This document shows positions 29,301 to 38,079 of a stretch of 64,000 bases of DNA, in pieces. Source of the stretch: Taeniopygia guttata (taxonomy: Eukaryota; Chordata; Aves; Passeriformes; Estrildidae); contig NC_133026.1 in assembly GCF_048771995.1 (NCBI RefSeq), positions 104,856,001-104,920,000 of the forward strand. Direction: 5' to 3'. Made by a program: the position numbers and the translations under genes. The notes under the pieces are model-generated. The model saw only the letters and a list, made by a program, of their open reading frames with translations, did no database searches and had not been told where the DNA came from. How positions within the stretch are numbered: the stretch's first letter is position 1; each line of letters begins with the position of its first letter.

Positions 29301-30982
29301 GAGAATACAGTCAGACATGGGGTTTCTTATAAAACAAACTAAAAAACAAAAAAATAAATAAAGCTTATTTAATCCTCTCTCAGTGAATTAATTTATTCAT
29401 ATAATCATTTGCAATGCTCTTACCTTTAATGGTAGAGAAATAAATGAAAACCAAACAAAATGCCAAAATGCCCAATGCAAAAAGGGAAACCCATTAAGCA
29501 TAAAGCATTCCTTACCTATTTCTAATAACACACTAGTAGATCACTAGCTCTACTTTTACCAGTATTGTATCTTTACTGACAAATTAAAATTACACTATTT
29601 CTTAGTAAACAAGAAAGATTTTACCAAGTCAGTTTTCTTGAACCACACAAAAATGACATTTAATTCACGTATGCACTTTGACCACAGTACCTTTTTTAAC
29701 CTGGTAAGACACTTTTCCCATCTCATCCTACAGTACACAAGTGCATCAGTTCCTTCTTTCTAATAATGCTCTGCATGCATTGCTTACAGTTTCCATTTGT
29801 TTACCAATCAACATGGCAAAGTCCCTGTATACCAAACATCTCAGATTTTAACAACCATATTTCTTATACCTCTCTGTCATAATGACTCCCCAGTGTCAAG
29901 CATCAATAGGACAATAACACATGCTTTGAGGAAAACCGTTCCACATAAACAGCTGTAAGGGCACATCCTTAATTTTTTTCTCCTCTGACTAAAATCAAGT
30001 ACTCTCCTCACTATGATGAGGAAGGCTATGTTCCCAGTGGTTCTCTGAAGGACTGTGGCAACACTCAGGTCCCCGGTCAAAAACCTTTTGCTATGCGTAC
30101 TTTCAATTGATTACGCATTCAACGAGGCGCTTCAGGGGAGGGCCACTTCAGATCGCGTCAGGCTCACTGTATCCAAGTAATTTGCGATTGCCTAATTTAT
30201 CTGCAAAACTACGGCTGATAAGGAGATGCCCAAGAGTGCTCCAGCCCCCAAAACGCTGCCATGGTGCCCCCAAAGGTACTTAGGATAGTACCGACGGGTA
30301 CACAAGGGCAGCAAAACTACTTTTATCACTTGCCAAGCTACTGAACCAAGTAGGTCGGGTTTGTGTTGTGGAGGGCAGTGTCCTAACCTCCCTTCCCAAA
30401 CCATGGCACCCGGCCAAGCTCTCTAACTGGTACAGTTGCATTTTGGGGACTGCCGAGACCGGAGCCCCTTCCCCTCCCGGACCGAGCAGGACCCGGGGAG
30501 CCCCCCTCACCCCAGGCCGGCGGCCTCCGGGGGACCCCGGCAGTCCCTGCGGAAGATGCGGCCGCGGCGGGCGGGGAGGCTGCGCTGCCGGGCCCGGGTA
30601 GGGCTCCAGCGGGGTTTCGGCCGGCCGGGACCCCGGGGCGGCACCTCCAGGGGACGGACGAGGGATTTGAGGCCAAGGCGGCCGCAGAGCCCTGCCCCCC
30701 ACCTCACGCCCCAGCCATTCCAGGTGCGATCCCCTCGCCTACGGGCGGTGGGTCGCGGTGACCTTCGGGACTGTCCCCATCGGCGGGACTGTCCCCACCT
30801 GCGGAGCCCGCCCGCCCCGCCGCCCTCCCGCTCACCTTGGCGATGCTGTTGAGGTAGTAGCAGGCGTAGGCGACACCGAAACCCAGTACCAGGGACAAGC
30901 CCACGCCGGAGCCGAAGAACCCCACGCGGACCTGGTTCTCCAGGTAGAGGGAAAGCTCCCTGGTCAGCACCTGCCAGTCCAT
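8164..30982 (-). CDS. ABHD3: ABHD3, alpha/beta-hydrolase (phospholipase) - complete gene, 9 coding exons
   Basis: Coding exons on the minus strand: 30836-30982, 29128-29291, 26221-26403, 24476-24521, 21546-21658, 17957-18130, 17260-17308, 17010-17175 and 8164-8342. Joined they give 1221 nt in one frame (406 residues plus TAG), every intron being GT-AG. The product closely follows mammalian ABHD3 (409 residues). A hydrophobic anchor spans about residues 21-44, followed by the hydrolase fold. The catalytic triad is visible: Ser215 in GVSMGG, Asp341 in NSVDDVF and His370 in GGHIGF. The family cleaves medium-chain and oxidatively truncated phosphatidylcholines at membranes. The start ATG has a strong context (G at -3 and +4). 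It is about five residues shorter at the N terminus and two longer at the C terminus than the human protein. The head-to-head neighbour MIB1 matches mammalian synteny. Confidence 0.96.
12490..12790 (-). mobile_element. Old ERV LTR relic
   Basis: Read on the minus strand this has LTR-like content: an A/G-rich stretch near 12660-12740, GATTGGATTCTGG and ACCAATCAG CCAAT-type boxes near 12585-12630, then CCACCTGTGTCTAGAC and an AT-rich ATATAGTATATTAATG block near 12520. This order matches a common passerine LTR family as I remember it. Ends and target duplication are not resolvable, so the limits are approximate. Confidence 0.6.
14520..14765 (-). mobile_element. CR1 LINE 3' fragment with A-run insertion
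   Basis: On the plus strand CCTCTTGAGATCATCTAGTC and CAACCCCCTGCTCAAGCAGG are the reverse complement of the CR1 terminal block, followed by the equivalents of the 'cagtgctctgtcaccctcacagt' and 'cagatggaac' regions. An A-run at about 14707-14721 interrupts it. The element is in the same orientation as ABHD3. Confidence 0.8.
17010..17175 (-). CDS. ABHD3: ABHD3 coding exon 8
   Basis: Encodes residues 293-347 and the first base of codon 348. It includes REFDKQFTSVMFGY, IDDYYEDASP and IPVLCLNSVDDVFSPGH. Asp341, the second Asp of VDD, is the expected charge-relay acid. Acceptor CAG at 17178-17176, donor GTAAG at 17009-17005. Confidence 0.96.
17176..17259 (-). other. ABHD3: ABHD3 intron 7, only 84 bp
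   Basis: A very short intron with donor GTATG and acceptor TTCAG on the minus strand. It separates the 49-nt exon 7 from exon 8. Reading through it gives stop codons and breaks the homology, so it is a true intron. Confidence 0.9.
17260..17308 (-). CDS. ABHD3: ABHD3 coding exon 7 (49 nt)
   Basis: A tiny exon encoding R276-K292 (HRQILEKLFDMDLVMK). It matches the mammalian HRHMFVKQVDMDHVMK segment in length and in its DMD..MK core. It starts in phase 2 and ends in phase 0, which restores the frame between exons 6 and 8. It is too short for an ORF scan and was found by splicing. Confidence 0.93.
17309..17956 (-). other. ABHD3: ABHD3 intron 6 (0.65 kb)
   Basis: GT-AG intron, AT-rich, with no recognised repeat or RNA gene. 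Confidence 0.85.
17957..18130 (-). CDS. ABHD3: ABHD3 coding exon 6
   Basis: Encodes G218-R276: MLLLNYLGKTGRDTPLMAAA, then IFSAGWNVFESIESLEKP and LNWLLFNYYLTTCLQSS. This is the region directly after the nucleophile elbow. Acceptor TAG at 18133-18131, donor GTGAG at 17956-17952. Confidence 0.96.
18131..21545 (-). other. ABHD3: ABHD3 intron 5 (3.4 kb)
   Basis: GT-AG intron with no recognised transposon. It holds a two-copy 18-bp tandem repeat at 20412-20447 and an AT-rich TATA run near 20745-20780. Confidence 0.8.
20412..20447. repeat. 18-bp tandem duplication
   Basis: The unit CTCAGAACAAACAACATC occurs twice in tandem, with one mismatch at the last base of the second copy. It lies inside ABHD3 intron 5. 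Confidence 0.9.
21546..21658 (-). CDS. ABHD3: ABHD3 coding exon 5 (nucleophile exon)
   Basis: Encodes residues 181-217 plus two bases of codon 218: TPRTYCAANTEDLETVIHHV, then HSLHPSAPFMAAGVSMGG. Ser215 sits in the G-x-S-x-G elbow (GVSMG). Acceptor CAG at 21661-21659, donor GTAAG at 21545-21541. Confidence 0.96.
21659..24475 (-). other. ABHD3: ABHD3 intron 4 (2.8 kb)
   Basis: GT-AG intron, mostly very AT-rich. A patch at about 22260-22460 is richer in G+C and CpG than its surroundings. No repeat family is recognised. Confidence 0.8.
24476..24521 (-). CDS. ABHD3: ABHD3 coding exon 4 (46 nt)
   Basis: A short exon encoding R165-L180 (CVVFNNRGIAGEELL), nearly identical to the mammalian CVVFNNRGVAGENLL. 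Acceptor TAG at 24524-24522, donor GTAAG at 24475-24471. The long open frame around it on the minus strand runs into intron on both sides and is not coding outside these limits. Confidence 0.95.
24522..26220 (-). other. ABHD3: ABHD3 intron 3 (1.7 kb)
   Basis: GT-AG intron. It contains one copy (25439-25528) of a 90-bp direct repeat whose partner lies in intron 2. Nothing else is recognised. Confidence 0.8.
25439..25528 (+). repeat. 90-bp dispersed direct repeat, copy 1
   Basis: Aligns without gaps to 27083-27172 with 12 differences in 90 bases. The shared core GATAGCCAAACATG is followed by ATAAAAGCTAATA. Both copies are in the same orientation, on either side of ABHD3 exon 3. The family is not recognised. 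Confidence 0.88.
26221..26403 (-). CDS. ABHD3: ABHD3 coding exon 3
   Basis: Encodes N104-R165, with ELIKTADGGQISLDWFDN, then RPTVLLLPGLTGTSKESY and ILHMIHQSETLGY. The PGLTG segment is the hydrolase oxyanion-side motif after the first core strand. The exon is 183 nt with the same phase on both sides, so skipping it would keep the frame. Confidence 0.96.
27083..27172 (+). repeat. 90-bp dispersed direct repeat, copy 2
   Basis: Partner of 25439-25528 (78 of 90 bases identical, no gaps). Similarity stops abruptly after CATACATATT and fades on the left. Confidence 0.88.
27955..28805 (+). mobile_element. CR1 LINE fragment (ORF2 C-terminus and 3' UTR)
   Basis: About 850 bp of CR1, plus orientation. 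It includes a decayed end of the reverse-transcriptase ORF (frame reading NFMNFNEGKCKVLGLGRSN near 28012-28070). It continues through CACTGGTGAGGCCATACCTG, GAGGAAAGGCTGGGACAGCTG and CAAGAGGCAATGGGCCCAAC to the terminal GTTGGACTAGGTGACCTCC block near 28750. Stops and frameshifts show it is dead. It is antisense to ABHD3. Confidence 0.92.
29128..29291 (-). CDS. ABHD3: ABHD3 coding exon 2
   Basis: Encodes residues 50-103 plus two bases of codon 104: KPQLVASNDRFCRFLEEY, then CPVVTETYYPTIWCWEGR and VQTLLRPFITSRPQVQYR. Acceptor TAG at 29294-29292, donor GTAAGTG at 29127-29121. It aligns without gaps to mammalian ABHD3. Confidence 0.96.
29292..30835 (-). other. ABHD3: ABHD3 intron 1 (1.5 kb)
   Basis: GT-AG intron. 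Its promoter-proximal half (about 30420-30835) is part of the CpG island; the rest is AT-rich and holds nothing recognised. Confidence 0.85.
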
Positions 30983-31370
30983 GGCACACGGGGCACGGCA
31001 CGGCAGGACACCACACCCCGGCTGCCGCGGGCGAGCCCACCCCGGCGCCGAGGGAGGAAGAGGAGGAAAGGGAGAAGGAGGAGCCGGCGCCCGTCTCCCG
31101 CTGCTGCTGCTCGCGGCCCGCTGGGCGCTGCAGCGCCGCCCCGGGACCGCCCCCGCCGCGGCCACCGGGGCCTGCGGCTGCCGTGGGGAGGCCGGGGCCG
31201 GGCTCGGTCTCAGCTTGCCTCGCAGGGACGCGGTCCTGAGCCCCGCGGTGAACGCGGCAGTGCTGCCGGCATCGGCCGCCCCACGGCAGGTGACATCTCG
31301 GCGCTCCTTCGGTGTCACCTTGCCCCGTCGCTTTGCCGGGAGGGCGTGTGCGGGTGAGATGGGAAGGGGA
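30420..31370 (-). promoter_or_regulatory. ABHD3: ABHD3 CpG-island promoter
   Basis: About 950 bp very rich in G+C and CpG, against an AT-rich background, centred on the first coding exon. No clear TATA box is visible upstream of the ATG at 30982, so a dispersed CpG-island start is likely. Many long frames on both strands here are by-products of the base composition. Confidence 0.8.
30836..30982 (-). CDS. ABHD3: ABHD3 coding exon 1 with start codon
   Basis: Encodes residues 1-49: MDWQVLTRELSLYLENQVRV, then GFFGSGVGLSLVLGFGVAY and ACYYLNSIAK. The start codon (complement of 30982-30980) sits in GCCATGG, a strong initiation context. The stretch from residue 21 to 44 is the membrane anchor. The human protein has five extra N-terminal residues; no matching upstream ATG is seen here. 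Confidence 0.95.
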
Positions 31371-33405
31371 CCCGTCCAAAACCGTAAGGAGCAGCCGATG
31401 CAGGTGTGTGGGAACTCAGTCACTGCCCGGCAGGGAAGAGGGAACATGGGCTTCCAAATGCAGCAGTGGCTAATCAGCAATCTCTAAATATTTTACGTGA
31501 GACAGAAGTGTGCTACTGCTCTTCCACTTAGACTGATGATACAAGGCATTAATAAAGACCAGAGACGAGTAGAGGTATCTCCAATTCCCAAGAGAATTTC
31601 GGCCAGCTCCCTTTTCAGCTGTATGGATTATTGCTTGGAGGCCCTTGTGTTTGCTAACTCAGCTTTATAAAAAAATGCACAGTATCTGTGTCTTTTCCTT
31701 GGCAAAATCCTAGGAGCACAGCTGATAACACGAAGATCCTGGAGATGAGCATCTGCTATTTGAGATGCATCCACGCACCGCAGTACACAGAAGTACTTTT
31801 CCTCTCCTTATTTTATGGCCCAGCTCCATGAACTGCTGAGAGAAGACAGATGTTGCTCAGTGAGACTTCACTTCTTACCTTATCTGTGTTTTCTTGCTAT
31901 ATCCAAATTTAAAAATTTACAAAAAAAAAAAAAAAAAGTAACAGCAGAAAAGGAGATGTGGCCTTTTTCATTTGCTGCTCCTCCTAACTAAGACACAGCT
32001 TACCAGAGAGATTCTGCTTTGACATAAAACATCTTGGTCCAAAATGTTTTTGTTCACCATGGTAAGACTAACGACAGTGTATTGCAGAGATCTGAAGAAT
32101 TTTTAAATATCTATTCTTCCTATACAGTCAGCTGTCCAAAGTTGAAAAGAGTATGGGAATTGGTAAGCAGAGGCAGGGATGGTCTGGGGTTTGTTTTTTT
32201 TCCCCAGAGCTGTTACAGAAACAGGAAATCGAATGGGTGGAAACCTACTATCATCAATGCTGTACTTCCTCTGCTGATGGAGAATAACCATACCTAGGTT
32301 TTGGCTCTGACTTGCTGGGAGTGTGTACAGTACACCCCAGATAACAGGATTTATCATGAAGGGACACTCTAGTAGGAGAGCTGGAGTAATAGCTCAGTTT
32401 GAGAACATGTAGGCTTCATCTGCAATGTGAACTTTGAAATCTTCAGAGACAATAATTTGGCTGAACTGACAACTAGATTTTGGGATGCAGAGGGGCCTGC
32501 TACATCTGAATGGGGAACTGGTTTTGCTTGCAGCAGACTGTTCTGTATCTGAGTCCTGTCATCATTAACCTGAAGAATCCTTGAGTCACCCAAAATCTAG
32601 AGAAAAGAAAAAACCCAAATGTCTAAGAAAGAAGAGGACACAGCCTGTGTCCTTGGGTCTAGAAGGCTTCTAAATGCATATCCATCAATTTGACTGAAAA
32701 GTGGAAGGTGTGGCTGTTGATGGTTAGAGAAGGCCTTTGAGTCATACAGATCCAGTAGTTTAATGACTTGATCGACAATCAAGAGAGATTGAACCCTGAA
32801 AAACCATCCAGGCACAAAGGTTGATGAGGTTTATCTGGTCTTGGACTTCCACCTACCCTGTGTTGGTTATGCATGGGAATATCAACAAGGTCAGGCACAT
32901 GTGGCATGTTGCTGGCAAACTGAAACAAATGACGCGCTGAGAAGGGCTGTGGGGTTTGGGTTTTTTACTGTGTAAACATGTTGCTACATTGACAACAGCA
33001 GTAATGTTAATAATTTCCTTCTGCTTCAAGCAATCCCCATCAGATCCTCTGGTTCTGGTGTTGGGTTTTTTAAAGTCTTTAAAATGTTGTCCTTTGGCCT
33101 ACAACTTATTTTGCAGAGCTGATAAAGAAAAGGCTGTATTGTACTCATACTACAACCACTTCCAAGTGATGGAGTCATTGCAAATTATGCGTGTGTGAAA
33201 AAACGAGGTGGTCATTATGGTGTTTTGAAAACTTACTGCATTTTTTTTCAGAGAAGCAAAGTCCACATTCCCAGAGAGAGTTTCTGTTTGCAATATGCTC
33301 TCTTCTCTCCAAGTGCTTTATAAAACATTTGCCTCAACCCACTACTAATGGATTATAGATTAAGCAGAAACGAAAGGGCACAGGACTGTTCTTTCATAGT
33401 CTCCC
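31371..33405. other. Intergenic, nothing recognised
   Basis: Upstream of ABHD3, moving away from the CpG island. A 17-base A-run lies at 31921-31937. No gene or clear repeat family is visible. Confidence 0.5.
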
Positions 33406-34015
33406 TGTTGTATTGTGTTATTTAGTTTGTCCCTGTTTTTCCCTCATTTATGGTTTCATCCCAAGTTGTCTCCCCTTCCCTAAATGTCAATCCCATCCCC
33501 ACTCCTCCCAAATCCCTAGAAATTTCCTTGTCAGTCCCCATAGCCCCTTCCTGGCACCTTGTCTGTCACTCGACTCTCTGGAAGCTTCCACAAAGGGCGT
33601 CGAGTGTTTGGCCAAGGACCAGGGGTCCCTCCTCCTCAGCTCCCCGATATGTTCTCCTACTTGACAATTACTTCGTGTCCCACTCCCCTCTATCCCCTTG
33701 GTGGATAGCCAAACCCCTTCCTTGTTTCCACCCCATAAGGAAAGGGGCTGCTCCAGTGCCCTAGGGGCTTTCTAGCATTGTGCTCCTCATTCCAGATGCT
33801 TCCTCAGAGCTACCAAAACACCTCGGATTTGTACAATGTGGATTTGTCTCCTCCCGGTTCCCTCACCATCACCGGCAGTGCCTTCCAAGGAAAGGGCTCA
33901 TAACCCTTATCCTCTCTCCCGCGCTCCTGAGCACGGAAGGGTGTCCGTCCCCTGCAGCCGCTGGGTCGGAGCTAGCAGGGAGGCACCAGGAAGACTCTCG
34001 GTGGACACTGCGGCA
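33406..34015 (+). mobile_element. Left LTR unit of the inverted element
   Basis: Starts TGTTG and ends GCGGCA, with a PBS-like TGGCGCCC three bases further on. It is rich in C-tracts and contains no coding frame that resembles a protein. The right border is set by the PBS position and is approximate by a few bases. Confidence 0.55.
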
Positions 34016-34018
34016 GCT

Positions 34019-34034
34019 TGGCGCCCACTGTGGG
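34019..34034 (+). other. Primer-binding-site-like sequence
   Basis: TGGCGCCCACTGTGGG follows the LTR end, close to the TGGCGCCCAACGTGGG type of PBS used by lysine-tRNA-primed retroviruses. It lies within a 23-bp near-palindrome (34018-34040, centre T at 34029), so a similar PBS-like string reads on the minus strand too. Confidence 0.5.
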
Positions 34035-34446
34035 CCCCAAAAACCACCACGGAAGAGACTGTCGGTATTCCAGGTGGAATTACCATTTTCAGTCTCCTGG
34101 CCAGCAAGCTACCCCAAGTGGGAGTGGCCCCTTTTTGGTGGGTAGTGCTCTTGCCTTGGAGCGGGGTGGAGGAGGCACCGCAGGCCCTTTCCTTGGTTGG
34201 GTGTGTGCTCCAGATCTCTGGCAAGGTGCCAGATTCTCAGAAGGGTGCCAGTTGTGGGTGGTGTTTTTTGTTTCTCCGTTTCTCCTGGGTGGGTGATTTA
34301 ATTTCGACTCAGAATTTAATATCTCAACCACAATGGGTGCAAGGCTGTCTGCATCACAAAAGGGTGTTTATTTCCCCCTCCTGCGTGGGGGAAATCAGTT
34401 TTCTAAAAGGGAAAAACATGGACAAACCAAATAACACAATACAACA

Positions 34447-35324
34447 TTTCCCAATTTATCTTGCTTAAGCAATAGATAATAATTGACAGAAGCAATTGGA
34501 GAGTCACAGTTTGATTTGCTTTTATCACTAGAAGTCTGCACTATGTTTATGTTCTCTTTTGTTTAGGCCAGCGGTTCTATGATCATCTGGGGTTTGGGAC
34601 AGAATCATTATGTCCTTACTGACATTCCAATGGACAGTTGCAAGTTGGCCCCACTACAGTTCTCTGGGAGCCCACTCTTGGAACGGATTTCAGTGCAGTA
34701 CCTCTGAGGAGAGGCTAAGGGCCTTTTAACCTCAGAGCTCTAAATTCAAGGTTCTGTTTGATTATATTATTTTAATGTTTGTTTAACTTTGTCGTTCATC
34801 TAACAAAATAGGAAAAATACATTTGTGTCAGCATAAACTATCTTGGGATACTTAAAAAGTGCAAAGTCCATGCATAAAACATCTGAAAAGATTTCCATTA
34901 AGGAAAAGGCATCTAGTGTTGGTGATATTTATTATCAGCAAGGGAATGGGAGAAAAAAAGTGCATTTGAAAAATTCAATTCAGCATTTCTCAAGACTTCC
35001 TTATGCATATTATTTATTTGTCTTTCTTTAAAATATGAATGAAGTCAGTGAAAATGCTCTGTGTTGGAGGCTCTTCAAATTTCAGATGGAAAAACCCAGG
35101 CTGTATATTCTTGGTGCTCATGAAAAAATCAATTGTGGCATTAGGAAGGGCTGCTTCTGTGGTCCTTTTCTTAAGATTTGCTACTCTTACTATTATCTTC
35201 ATATTCCCATGCATCTGTGTATTTTTCTTCTATGCTTCTTCTCTTTACTCCATCGGGCAGTATTTCTCAGTTCTTTGTGGTGGTAAAATTGGAAGGAACA
35301 AAGGATTCACTAAGAACTTATTTG
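34447..35324. other. Intergenic, nothing recognised
   Basis: AT-rich sequence between two transposon insertions. No exon or repeat family is identified. Confidence 0.5.
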
Positions 35325-35715
35325 GGACATACTGGTCGATGAGAAACTCAACATGACCTTGCAATTGCTTACAGCCCAGAAGGCCAATAGGATCCTGGAC
35401 AGTGTCAAAAGTAGCCAGCAGGGAAGGGAAGTGATTCTTCCCCTCTAATTTTTTCTTGTGAGAACCCACCTGGAGTGTTGCATCCAGCTCTGGAGTCCTC
35501 AGCACAGGAAAGATGTAGACCTGGTAGAGGGCCACAAAAATGATCAGAGGCTTGGAGGACCTTTGAAGACAGACTTAGAGAACAGGAGTTGTTCATCCTG
35601 CAGAAGAGAAGGCCCTGGGGACACCTAAAGCTGCATTTGGATGCAATGGAGGGCTACAAGAGACCTGGAGAGGGACTTTTTATGAGGGCTTGTAGTGGTA
35701 GGACAAGGGAGAATG
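35325..35715 (+). mobile_element. CR1 LINE, 5' part of a split copy
   Basis: Plus-oriented CR1 starting around CTGGTCGATGAGAAACTCAA. It passes through CACCTGGAGTGTTGCATCC, AGGGCCACAAAAATGATCAG and AGGGCTTGTAGTGGTAGGAC to GAGAATG, where an LTR interrupts it. The copy resumes at 36047. Confidence 0.9.
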
Positions 35716-36046
35716 TGTCACTGTTGGGTAAGAAAAGACACAGACTCACCAGAAAGCTGGTTTGCCCTTTACTTTGAATTCTCTCTTTTTATACATTGTT
35801 CCAATACAGATGGACCAGATTGGTCAATTAATTAATACATTCCACCTGATTGGATAATTAACAACGTGCTTTTCTTATAAGCAGTCCTTGTGAAAAACAG
35901 GAAAACAGAGTAGGAAAACAACACCTGCAGGTTGTTCATGATAATAAGCTACCATTGTTTATATTCAACTTCCTAAAGTCTCACAAGCTGATTCTGGGAA
36001 AATTTAGCTAATTTTCTCACTCTCTGACCAGGCTGTCACATCCACA
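35716..36046 (-). mobile_element. Solo LTR inserted in CR1
   Basis: A 331-bp LTR. On the minus strand it begins TGTGGATGTGACAGCC and ends ACCCAACAGTGACA. CCAAT motifs (TTATCCAATCAGG and GACCAATC) and a TATAAAAAG near 35790 lie in promoter order. The flanking 6-mers AGAATG (35710-35715) and GGAATG (36047-36052) are a near-perfect target duplication. Removing the LTR and one copy restores a continuous CR1. No internal region remains, so it is a solo LTR. Confidence 0.85.
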
Positions 36047-36255
36047 GGAATGGATTTAAATTGGATGAGGGTAGATTTGGAGATTTCAGAGAAGTTGTGG
36101 ATGTGCCACCTCTGGAGGTGTTCAGGGCCAGAGTGGGTGAGGCTTTCAGCAACCTAGTCTAGTGGAAGGTGTCCCAGCCTATGGCAGAGGGTTGTAACTA
36201 GATTTTATTTATGGTCCCTTCCAACCCAGACCATTCTGTGGCTCTATGATAATTT
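36047..36255 (+). mobile_element. CR1 LINE, 3' part of the split copy
   Basis: Resumes as GGAATGGATTTAAATTGGAT and continues through GAGGTGTTCAGGGCCAGAG and GGTGTCCCAGCCTATGGCAG to a 3' terminus near CCATTCTGTGGCTCTATGAT, a typical CR1 end. Confidence 0.9.
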
Positions 36256-38079
36256 TGCTTCTTCTGTTAACTATGTTTCCTTCAATTAAATGTATTTCAA
36301 TTCATCAGGTGTGGTATTGTTTTGCTCTCTGTTTGGGTGGCTGAAGATACCTTCAATAGCTGCTGCAACAGGAAGACTGCTCAATATTTGTCTCCCTCGG
36401 GAGGACTCTTGCAGGATTTGATTTGCATGAAAGCAGCTCCCTGCCTTTGACTACAGCTGGCAAACTGCTAAATACAAAACAATGGCTAATAGAGGACTGT
36501 TGGAAGTGAGCCACTAAATTGAGGACATCTGCCTTACCAATTTTTTTCATTTAAAATATTAACAGAAGCTGCTAAAGAACTTAAAGAATTTTTGAAAGAG
36601 CACACTAGAACTGGATGTTGAATCCATGTTAAGTTTCTTCCTGTCTTCAAGGAAGATATATTGCAGTAAAGCATTCTCAGTTTTATTTATGTTTTCATTC
36701 CTTCAAAATAACTTCAAAGAAGATAAAAGGATAAATAGTTGTGTTTCACACGAAAGACCAAAATATCTTAGAGTTATTTATAATCATATAAAACCTCCCT
36801 CCCCAGTGAACTAACTTCATATATTTTGGTAAACTCTATGTACATCAGCAGTATGGCCCTAGCTGAATTCAGTGGAGTCAGAAATAAGCTCAATTAATCT
36901 TCTTCCTTTAGGTAGTTTCTTAGATTTTATTTAGCATGTTAAGAGTGAAAATTATTTATATTAATTATATACAAATGTAAATGAAAGGTATCATTTAAAT
37001 GTTTATGCAAAGCATTTTGCCTTGCTTAGCAATGGATTTTTTTTAAATTTAAAAAAAATTCTAGCCATGTTTTAGATAAATACATATTTCAACAAGTCTG
37101 TCACAGTGTACTGCAAATATTGCTTCTTAGAATTTAGGATTACATCATGTTGTGACTGGAACAATTTTCTTGTGACAAAACAGAAAATTTAGATTCTGCT
37201 TGAGTTGCTCAATGTTTGTTACTATTTTGGAGGATTGTTAAAATTAAACAGAGGTATTTTTTTGGTACTAAAGTAATCTTTCAGGCATTACTTAGTGCAT
37301 ACTGAATGCCTTTGTAGTACAAGACAAACCTGTACTTGACACAGGACACTGTATGCACATGATTGGCCCCATTGATTGCAACAAAGATTATTGTGCACAT
37401 AAAGTAAGAACATTCTTAAAATATCTTGATGACTCGTGGAGACAGTTCATTTTCCTACCAGTCTAAAAACATGAGCTAGCTGGTTCTGATTACATCTTAG
37501 AATTTCAAGTAAGTACTTGCTTTACAATCTTTGCAATCTGGAAATTTAATACTAGGAAGAAATTAATCCCTCCTTGCAATGCATCACCTAATTGAAAAAT
37601 AATCTATAAATTAAACAAATATGGCTAAACCCTTGGAAATATCAGGTAAGTATATGTTTTTGAATCCTGTAAGGTGTGCTAAAGTAGGAGAATTTTGTAT
37701 AGATGTGCAAACACCAGTACCTGGTATTGTAGTGTGTATGCCCTAGACTGCTACATAATTTTTAATTATTCTGTTTTATCTTTGAATATTTAAAACTTCT
37801 GGATTAACTTCACAGGTTTCTTATTTCTTCTCCACTCAAAAGAGTTCAGCACACTAAAATTTAACACCTTAAAACTTTTTTCAACATGTTGAGGATTTTA
37901 GCTATATACAAAAACCCCCCCAAAAAACCCAAAACCCAAAAAACATTCTTTTTTTGCAGATCTCCATAGGAGTGCTTATTTTTCCCAGCAGGAAAATGAA
38001 ATTATGTCTCTTTATTCTGTTCTCTGCTAAGCTGTTTATCTTTTCTAGAAAAGGAGATAAAGCTCCTTAGAAAAGAAAA

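Larger units (their letters stand above)
33406..34446 (+). mobile_element. LTR-derived element with inverted LTR-like ends
   Basis: The left end TGTTGTATTGTGTTATTT (33406) reappears inverted at the right end (34446, reading leftward). The inverted match covers 38 bp (33406-33443 and 34409-34446) with two mismatches. Flanking 6-mers TCTCCC and TTTCCC look like a slightly decayed target duplication, as expected for a class II (ERVK-like) retroviral integrase. The left 610 bp read as a plus-strand LTR ending in GCGGCA near 34015, then TGGCGCCCACTGTGGG at 34019, which resembles a lysine-tRNA primer-binding site. The right 400 bp has the opposite orientation. No gag, pol or env coding is visible. 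A long-TIR non-autonomous element is the alternative. Confidence 0.65.

Noticed and set aside
30507..31487. Several 200-290 codon frames on both strands around ABHD3 exon 1
   Set aside because: Only the 49 codons of ABHD3 exon 1 have homology and splice context. The others arise because stops are rare in G+C-rich sequence.
33836..34468. 210-codon plus-strand frame within the LTR-like element
   Set aside because: It crosses the LTR end, PBS-like site and inverted right end, and shows no retroviral protein motif, so it is not a gene.
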